Assembly: GCA_051871555.1 (NCBI GenBank)
Contig: JBJECZ010000152.1
Location: 1-19,243 of the forward strand
Direction: 5' to 3'
Source: SFTJ01 sp051871555
Lineage (GTDB): Bacteria; Bacteroidota; Bacteroidia; Bacteroidales; Muribaculaceae
DNA length: 19,243 nt
This document shows positions 14,485 to 19,243 of the stretch, piece after piece. A model generated the notes under the pieces. The model ran no database searches and was not told where the DNA came from. It saw only the letters and a program-made list of their open reading frames with translations. How positions within the stretch are numbered: the first letter of the stretch is position 1; the number at the start of each line of letters is the position of its first letter. The translations under genes were made by a program, and so were the position numbers.

Positions 14485-15354
14485 TTATTCAAAGTCGTAG
14501 AGGGCTTTGCCGTAGTCCGACAGGCACTCGGCGAGCGCCGACACCGGCACGGGTATTTCAACCGTGCCAATAGCCCACGGACCAATGTCGTAAGGGTTAT
14601 AGAAGAACACAATTTCTTCGCCGGTGAGATACACCTCGTGGCTCACGAACAGGTCGCTGACAAAGATACCTGATTTTTGTGCCACTTCGTCCATGTTTTC
14701 GGCATAGTAGTTTTGCAAGAGAGCGTCTTGCAAGATTGGCAACAGGGCTTCGTCGCTACCCGGACGGAAGATGTTGGCATAGGTGAGCACGCGCTTGTTC
14801 TTGAGGTCGTAGTTCACATAGCTGGCAAAATAGTTGGGGTGAGCGCCGCCAGTGTATTGGTCGTGTTCAACCTTAAACACCACATATTTCTCGCAGAAAC
14901 CCACCGACTTCACCGAGATGTTTGTGCTGAGCACGCGCACGTCGGCAGATGCCACAGGTGTCTGGTCGACGCGGCGAAGCACCGATTCGCCGTAGCCCAC
15001 CGGCTTTGAAATGAAGTCGATAATGCAGCTGTCGATAGTGGCTTTAGGAGTGGCAAATGTGTGGGCAATAATGGTGTCTTGCAGCGCCTTCACGTCGGCA
15101 TCGCCAAAGCGGCGTGGCCATTGCACCGAAATCGAGGCTGTGGTGTACACCTTCACGTCTTTGCCGAAAGTGGTGTCGCCCTCGCACAAATAGTTGGCAG
15201 AGGCGGTCTTAAATTCTTCGTAGATTTCGTAGTTGCTGATGTCGCCACCGTTAGCGCCGTCGCTGTCGGCTATTGCGCCTTTGACGGGCTTGTTGCAGGC
15301 GGCAGCCATCGTTGCCATAACGATAATTGCAATTAATGTTTTGGTTGTTTTCAT
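14485..15354 (-). CDS. Lipoprotein with DUF3298 (RsiV/PdaC-like) domain
   Basis: The 289-residue protein begins with a classic lipoprotein signal, MKTTKTLIAI then a hydrophobic run and the lipobox MAAAC with Cys20, so it is lipidated and likely on the outer membrane or periplasmic face. Residues 40-160 match the usual N-terminal DUF4163/PdaC-like partner only loosely. The C-terminal half has YTGGAHPNYF (167-176) followed by YDLKNKRVLTYANIF, the hallmark of DUF3298, found in the anti-sigma factor RsiV and in PdaC. Function in Bacteroidales is unknown; a lysozyme- or peptidoglycan-related role is a family-based guess. It stands between the tsaE operon and the ABC transporter. Confidence 0.82.
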   Translation of the reverse strand: MKTTKTLIAIIVMATMAAACNKPVKGAIADSDGANGGDISNYEIYEEFKTASANYLCEGDTTFGKDVKVYTTASISVQWPRRFGDADVKALQDTIIAHTFATPKATIDSCIIDFISKPVGYGESVLRRVDQTPVASADVRVLSTNISVKSVGFCEKYVVFKVEHDQYTGGAHPNYFASYVNYDLKNKRVLTYANIFRPGSDEALLPILQDALLQNYYAENMDEVAQKSGIFVSDLFVSHEVYLTGEEIVFFYNPYDIGPWAIGTVEIPVPVSALAECLSDYGKALYDFE

Positions 15355-15395
15355 AACTTCAATTCTGATATTTTTATGTCGAAAGTTTATTTAGA

Positions 15396-15419
15396 CAAAT
15401 TTATACAATTATTTTGTAT
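15396..15419 (-). promoter_or_regulatory. Weak -7 box and dyad upstream of the DUF3298 lipoprotein
   Basis: On the minus strand TAAATTTG (15403 to 15396) fits TAnnTTTG and is 42 bases before the start codon. A 6-bp dyad ATACAA/TTGTAT (15403-15408 with 15414-15419) abuts it and may be an operator. Both signals are short and could be chance in such AT-rich DNA. Confidence 0.3.
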
Positions 15420-15459
15420 GGCAGTGAGTTTGCATTTAATTTTAATGATTTTTATTAAA

Positions 15460-16659
15460 TTAGTCGGTTTGCCGCCAAAGCTGGTTGATTTTGCGTCGGA
15501 TGGCAATCACGTTGCCGGCAGTGATGCAGCCCATTATTGCAACAGCCACCACAATTGCCGCCGCCAGCGAACTGCCGTTCACGCCGAATGCATGCAGCAT
15601 GCCAATGTAGAACGAGCGTGCCACCACCATCAGCACTATGCTTGCCACCAGCACGGCGCCGTTGATTGCTGCCACCATGCGGATGTATGGCGCAGCCACT
15701 TGGCGCGGATGATAGCCCAGCATGAGCAGGTCTTGCAGCTTCTTGGTGTTTTTTTGCAGCAGCAGATAAATGCTTAGCATCAGCACAAAGAACGAAAGCA
15801 GGCTAATGAGCACGCCCACAGCGATGACGATGCCGATAATCACCGAGAGGAAATAGTTAGCCTTGCCGCTGTTCATCTTGTCGCCGCCCACTTCGTAGCC
15901 CTTGGCATCCATATAGTCGGAGATGCGCACGTCGCCCGGGGTGTTAACCTCCACAATCAGGCGACTGGGCGCAGTGGTGCCGCCGTTGCCGTAGCGCTGA
16001 TTGCTCCATTGCATGAATTCTTCAGGCACAAGAATGGTGTTGAGGCGGCTCGAGAAGCCCACGATGCGGCCGGGCAGCACGTCGCTCGTGCCGTTGCCGG
16101 TGAGGGTGAACTGCAGCGGAATCATCGACATCATGCCTTCGCTGAGCTTGGGCATGCCTTGTGCAGCGGCAAAACCGAAGTTATATAGGCTCAGATAGTC
16201 TTTCGACACTATCACAGGCACCTCGGGGCGCTGCGGATTGAAGTGCCAATCGGAGGAATTCACGTCGATAAATTCGTCGGGAATCGACTCGAAGAAGAAC
16301 TGTGTGCTCATGCTGCGGCCGCTGCTGCCCAGCCCCACGGTGGCGTTGATGCTGTATTCCGAAGTTTGAAATCTGCCTACTTTGGTCACCCAATCCTGCC
16401 GCTCGAGGTCGGCAATGGCATCGCCCGAGAACTCCGAGCCGGAGCCCATCAGTGCGCCCATGCCAGTCACTTTGCGCGTAATCACCAGGTAGTCGCGCTT
16501 AATGAAACTCTCGTCGTCGTTGAAAATCGGACGCACGTCGCCATAGAACTGTACCGCCAAAATCACAATGGTGAGTCCGATGAGGTTAGCCACGGCAAAC
16601 CCGCCTAATTGCGCCGCGCTCACGTGTCGGCGAAGCAATTTCCACATCAATCCTTTCAT
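15460..16659 (-). CDS. ABC transporter permease (FtsX/MacB-like)
   Basis: The 399-residue protein has a first membrane segment at about residues 20-40, a large extracytoplasmic domain of roughly 225 residues, and three hydrophobic segments at about 268-300, 325-350 and 363-387. This 1+3 layout is that of FtsX/MacB-type permeases, which often drive extrusion or mechanotransmission rather than classical import. The segment after the second membrane helix (KNTKKLQDLLMLGYHPRQV) fits the cytoplasmic coupling region of such permeases. Its start codon overlaps the stop of the ATPase gene by 4 bases (ATGA). The substrate cannot be inferred. Confidence 0.85.
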   Translation of the reverse strand: MKGLMWKLLRRHVSAAQLGGFAVANLIGLTIVILAVQFYGDVRPIFNDDESFIKRDYLVITRKVTGMGALMGSGSEFSGDAIADLERQDWVTKVGRFQTSEYSINATVGLGSSGRSMSTQFFFESIPDEFIDVNSSDWHFNPQRPEVPVIVSKDYLSLYNFGFAAAQGMPKLSEGMMSMIPLQFTLTGNGTSDVLPGRIVGFSSRLNTILVPEEFMQWSNQRYGNGGTTAPSRLIVEVNTPGDVRISDYMDAKGYEVGGDKMNSGKANYFLSVIIGIVIAVGVLISLLSFFVLMLSIYLLLQKNTKKLQDLLMLGYHPRQVAAPYIRMVAAINGAVLVASIVLMVVARSFYIGMLHAFGVNGSSLAAAIVVAVAIMGCITAGNVIAIRRKINQLWRQTD

Positions 16660-17300
16660 AGTTTCAACTCCTTGTCTACGTTAATCATCACATTGTTTCC
16701 CACCGAGGTGGCAATCACGCCCGCGCCCTGACGCTCAGCTTCGTCAGCAATCAGACGCGCCACAATGGCGTTGTTGGCGTTGTCGAGATGGCTCACAGGT
16801 TCGTCGAGCATGATAAAGTCGTAGGGTTGGCAAAGCGTGCGAATTATTGCCACACGCTGCTGCTGACCGATTGACATCTTGTCCACCAAGCTGTTTTGCT
16901 TGTCGGCGATGCCCAGCATTTCAAACAGCTGCACGATGTCGTGCATCGACTTAAACCCGGTAATGTCGTTTTTCAGCAAAACATTCTCCATTGCGGTCAG
17001 TTCGGGGAACAGACGCAACTCTTGAGGCAGATACGCCAAATGACGGCAGCGAACCTCGCACCACTGAGCCACGTCGAGGCTGCGCACGTCGGTGCCGTCG
17101 AAGCTGAGTGAACCCGAATAATCGGTGCGGAAACCATATATGTAGCTGCACAGCGACGACTTGCCGGTGCCGCTCTCAGCCGAAATCAAATATTTTTTGC
17201 CGCGCTCAAGCCTCAGGTTGCGCAGCCACACCTCGCTGCCCGTGTCGGCACGTCCGGCAAACACCGCCGGCAGCATATTGTTCAATTCAATTCTTTGCAT
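16656..17300 (-). CDS. ABC transporter ATP-binding protein (MacB/LolD-like)
   Basis: The 214-residue protein has Walker A SGTGKSS (43-49), Q-loop LPQ (Gln93), signature MSIGQQQRVA (142-151) and Walker B FIMLDEP (162-168). It powers the permease encoded just downstream. I place the start at the ATG at 17300 (MQRIELNN). A longer frame back to 17363 would include residues MWAKEM, which are merely repeat A read in frame, and it would begin upstream of the -7 box at 17330-17338. After Walker B the usual switch-loop histidine is not apparent: IATSVGN stands where V.(T)HD is expected. The nucleotide-binding core is short, as in LolD/MacB-type ATPases. Confidence 0.85.
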   Translation of the reverse strand: MQRIELNNMLPAVFAGRADTGSEVWLRNLRLERGKKYLISAESGTGKSSLCSYIYGFRTDYSGSLSFDGTDVRSLDVAQWCEVRCRHLAYLPQELRLFPELTAMENVLLKNDITGFKSMHDIVQLFEMLGIADKQNSLVDKMSIGQQQRVAIIRTLCQPYDFIMLDEPVSHLDNANNAIVARLIADEAERQGAGVIATSVGNNVMINVDKELKL

Positions 17301-17329
17301 TTGCAAAACATGTAGTTTCGTAATAGTTT

Positions 17330-17338
17330 GCAAAGTAA
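17330..17338 (-). promoter_or_regulatory. Bacteroidota-type -7 box for the ABC transporter
   Basis: TTACTTTGC on the minus strand (17338 to 17330) is identical to the acpP -7 box and lies 29 bases upstream of the proposed ATG at 17300. It just touches repeat A copy 1, so the repeat forms the -33 region. Confidence 0.55.
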
Positions 17339-17365
17339 TAAAAAACATTTCTTTTGCCCACATTA
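17337..17365. repeat. Repeat A, copy 1
   Basis: This 29-base block ends in CATTTCTTTTGCCCACATTA (17346-17365), identical to 19012-19031, and begins with AATAAAAAAC, also present in copy 2. The only difference is two additional C bases in copy 2. Read on the minus strand it creates the false N-terminus MWAKEM in front of the ABC ATPase. In copy 2 the same block contains the stop codon of the AAA ATPase gene, so copy 1 may be the remnant 3' end of a lost related gene. Confidence 0.85.
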
Positions 17366-17475
17366 AATATTCTTAATAAACACCACTGCCAGGCGATTTC
17401 ACTGCAACGCTTTCCGCCGGACATAAATAATCTGCCGATACTGAGAGTTGCGGCAAAAGAAAAGATGTTCCTGAT

Positions 17476-17592
17476 GAGCAAAATTTTTATGAAATATGGC
17501 GATTCTTTATCGGTAACTCGAAATTTTTAGGGGTTACCGACGCAGAATCGAACGTTTTTGCTTATATTTGCGTAAACTTAAGTGATAGTAAT
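17476..17592 (+). repeat. Repeat B, copy 1: palindromic leader of the AAA ATPase gene
   Basis: The core 17492-17561 matches 19048-19117 at 66 of 70 positions. Similarity extends left to GAGC at 17476 and resumes at 17577-17592 (15 of 16) up to the base before the ATG. It contains a palindrome with arms at 17500-17517 and 17533-17550, with three mispairs at 17541-17543 (CGC against the TAA seen in copy 2). Unlike copy 2, it keeps the -7 box at 17563-17571. Confidence 0.85.
17563..17571 (+). promoter_or_regulatory. Bacteroidota-type -7 box for the AAA ATPase gene
   Basis: TATATTTGC fully matches TAnnTTTGC and lies 21 bases before the start codon. The right arm of the palindrome covers the -33 position, so a protein bound to the palindrome, or the palindrome as a cruciform, could control the promoter. 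Confidence 0.55.
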
Positions 17593-19005
17593 ATGAGTGA
17601 TGTTATCATCGGCAGAAAGGTTGAGCAGGAGATTCTGCGCCAGCGTATCGAATCAAAGTCACCGGAACTAATTGCTATTTATGGCAGACGACGTATTGGC
17701 AAGACCTATTTGGTAAGACAATACTTCAATGACACTTTCAGTTTCTACTCTACTGGTATTTATCAGGGAACGAAGAAAGAGCAACTTCGAGAATTTACCC
17801 GCCAGTTGGAACACTATTCCGGTCGTAAATGGAAAGCTGCAAAGGATTGGTTTGATGCGTTTGCTCAGTTGCGTGAATATCTTGAATCGATTGATGGAGA
17901 TAGCCCTATAGTTGTATTTCTTGATGAATTGCCTTGGATGGATACGCAAAAGAGCCGGTTCATTAAAGCCTTTGAATACTTTTGGAACTCTTGGGGTGCT
18001 ACAAACAATCGCTTAAAGCTAATTGTCTGCGGCAGTGCAACTACGTGGATGCGTGAAAATGTGCTTTCCGATAAAGGAGGATTGTACAATAGAACCACTC
18101 GAAGCATCTATCTTGCTCCGTTTACGCTATATGAGACAGAGCAATATCTTATTTCACGAGGAATAAATTGGAATCGCTATCAGATTGCCGAATGTTATAT
18201 GATACTTGGCGGAACTCCTCTTTACCTTCAGATGCTTGAACGAGATAAGAGTTTGACACAAAATGTAGATAATCTTTTCTTTGTGCAGAACGCACCGCTT
18301 TCGCGTGAATATGACTTCCTGTTTCGCTCGCTTTTCAACGAAGCCATATCGCACAAACAGATTATCGAAACATTGGCGAACAAAGCATTAGGATTGACTC
18401 GTGCTGAAATTATGGCGGCTGCCAAAATTGAGGATGGCGGAGCCTTGACCAAAGCGCTACGCAACCTATGTGATTGCGACTTTATTCGTCAATATACCGC
18501 ATTTGGCAAGACAGAACGAGGAACAATATTTCAATTAACCGACTTGTTCACACTGTTCCACCTTCGATACGTGAAAGGTTACCGTGGTCAGGATGAGAAT
18601 CATTGGCAAAATATGATTGACTCTCCATCTCGCAGAGCCTGGAGCGGATATTCGTTTGAACAGTTGTGCCTACACCATATCCGACAGATTAAACGCAAAT
18701 TAGGTATTAGCGGCGTGCAAAGTGATATATGTGGTTGGAAAGGAGACGGAGCGCAGATTGACTTGCTTATTGACCGCCGAGACCAAACCATAAATCTGTG
18801 TGAAATGAAGTTCTCACAGGGCGAGTTTGAAATCACCAAACAATATGATGAGCGTCTTAGAGAGCGTGCAGAGGTTTTCCGTTCGGCAACCAAAACGCGT
18901 AAAGCAATACATCAGACATTTGTAACCACTTACGGAATAAAAAGAAATATGTATAGCGGAACGGTAAATAGCGAAGTGGTGCTTGATGATTTGTTTGTGG
19001 AATAA
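17593..19005 (+). CDS. AAA-type ATPase with C-terminal DUF234 (PD-(D/E)xK nuclease-like) domain
   Basis: The 470-residue protein begins with an archaeal-type (ATPase_2) NTPase domain: IIGRKVEQEIL, Walker A GRRRIGKT (31-38), Walker B IVVFLDELPWMD (106-117) and sensor-like VCGSATTWM (145-153). A winged-helix segment follows at about 255-320 (GLTRAEIMAAAKIEDGGALTKALRNL). The C-terminus, DUF234, has FE (355-356), Asp390 in AQIDLLID and Glu404-Met-Lys406 in LCEMKFS, the spacing of a PD-(D/E)xK nuclease core. The family is multi-copy in archaea and Bacteroidota and its cellular role is not established. It is a single gene, more AT-rich by eye than its neighbours, and is framed by repeats A and B on both sides, suggesting acquisition. 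All motifs are intact, so it is probably functional. Confidence 0.88.
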   Translation: MSDVIIGRKVEQEILRQRIESKSPELIAIYGRRRIGKTYLVRQYFNDTFSFYSTGIYQGTKKEQLREFTRQLEHYSGRKWKAAKDWFDAFAQLREYLESIDGDSPIVVFLDELPWMDTQKSRFIKAFEYFWNSWGATNNRLKLIVCGSATTWMRENVLSDKGGLYNRTTRSIYLAPFTLYETEQYLISRGINWNRYQIAECYMILGGTPLYLQMLERDKSLTQNVDNLFFVQNAPLSREYDFLFRSLFNEAISHKQIIETLANKALGLTRAEIMAAAKIEDGGALTKALRNLCDCDFIRQYTAFGKTERGTIFQLTDLFTLFHLRYVKGYRGQDENHWQNMIDSPSRRAWSGYSFEQLCLHHIRQIKRKLGISGVQSDICGWKGDGAQIDLLIDRRDQTINLCEMKFSQGEFEITKQYDERLRERAEVFRSATKTRKAIHQTFVTTYGIKRNMYSGTVNSEVVLDDLFVE

Positions 19006-19031
19006 AAAACCCATTTCTTTTGCCCACATTA
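19001..19031. repeat. Repeat A, copy 2 (contains the AAA ATPase stop codon)
   Basis: The block equals 17337-17365 apart from two additional C bases. It starts inside the last codon of the AAA ATPase, so the stop codon at 19003-19005 lies in the repeat. Only 16 bases separate it from repeat B core copy 2, against 126 bases in the upstream copy. Confidence 0.85.
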
Positions 19032-19032
19032 G

Positions 19033-19134
19033 GAGCGAATTTTCATAAAATATGGCGATTCTTTATCGGTAACTCGAAATTTTTACGGGTTACCGATAAA
19101 GAATCGAACGTTTTTGCGCTTAATTGATAGTAAT
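19033..19134 (+). repeat. Repeat B, copy 2: perfect long palindrome without a gene
   Basis: The core 19048-19117 matches 17492-17561 at 66 of 70 positions. Arms 19056-19073 and 19089-19106 are perfectly complementary over 18 bp, extending to 21 with one wobble around a 9-base loop. Relative to copy 1, a 15-base segment holding the -7 box (17562-17576) is replaced by one G. The match then runs to GATAGTAAT at 19126-19134, the position where the start codon would be, but CTATAA follows instead of ATG. Confidence 0.85.
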
Positions 19135-19136
19135 CT

Positions 19137-19173
19137 ATAAAAATAGAGGCGCACCGAACTGACGGTGCGCCTC
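19137..19173 (-). terminator. Hairpin terminator, most likely for a minus-strand gene beyond the right edge
   Basis: GAGGCGCACCG (19146-19156) pairs perfectly with 19163-19173 around AACTGA. Read on the minus strand, it is followed by TATTTTTATAG; the plus strand has no T-run. A minus frame is open from the window edge to a TAG at 19182-19180, just before the hairpin, but at 21 codons it is too short to call a gene. It could also stop the AAA ATPase transcript from the other side. Confidence 0.65.
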
Positions 19174-19243
19174 CAATGGCTAAAATATAAACCTCAAATC
19201 CGCAACTACGCGCCTAATATAATATAGCAGCGAAAAGAATCCG

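Noticed and set aside
17337..19134. CRISPR array or insertion sequence as the explanation of the repeats around the AAA ATPase
   Set aside because: There are only two copies 1.5 kb apart in direct orientation with a coding gene between, no terminal inverted repeats at the outer ends and no transposase, so neither label fits.

Overview
This window is a chromosomal stretch from a member of the Bacteroidales (Bacteroidota), possibly a Prevotella- or Muribaculaceae-like gut anaerobe; I cannot fix the genus from sequence alone. The evidence is the acpP-fabF-rnc cluster, a KorA with the gamma domain fused in front of alpha, Bacteroidota-type promoter boxes (TAnnTTTGC and TTACTTTGC) upstream of several genes, few clear Shine-Dalgarno sites, and N-terminal features in a glycosyltransferase that recall Bacteroidales envelope-sugar enzymes. 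Most genes are GC-rich housekeeping genes. The last gene (17593-19005) looks clearly more AT-rich by eye.

Layout on the + strand, left side: a class I glutamine amidotransferase-like hydrolase (49-765), then acpP (1056-1289), fabF (1326-2585) and rnc (2598-3488), ending in a strong hairpin terminator (3521-3569). A 517-base gap (3489-4005) follows; it holds inverted repeats, including two copies of a REP-like palindrome.

The minus-strand block 4006-9629 holds korB and korA (2-oxoglutarate:ferredoxin oxidoreductase, read korA then korB), a multi-pass DUF5009/HGSNAT-like membrane protein (7061-8296) and a PLP aminotransferase of the aspartate type (8436-9629). On the + strand, 10003-11888 holds two adjacent probable glycosyltransferases, one GT92/GT2-like and one with a fucosyltransferase-like motif. 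They likely add sugars to a surface polysaccharide.

The minus-strand block 12052-17300 holds a compact operon tsaE-birA-LOG-family protein-PduO-type adenosyltransferase, with a promoter at 14400 and a terminator at about 12000. Upstream of it lie a DUF3298 lipoprotein (14485-15354) and an ABC transporter ATPase/permease pair (15460-17300).

The most unusual part is the right end. A single AAA-type ATPase with a C-terminal DUF234/PD-(D/E)xK-like nuclease domain is bracketed by two copies of a two-part repeat (A then B). Part B contains a long palindrome. Copy 2 of B matches the gene's 5' leader up to the base before the start codon, but no gene follows it and its promoter -7 box is deleted. 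The order A-B-gene-A-B is what would be expected if a circular 'gene + repeat' cassette had recombined into an A-B site, or if a tandem array of such genes had collapsed. This is the best candidate for an undescribed mobile unit in the window.
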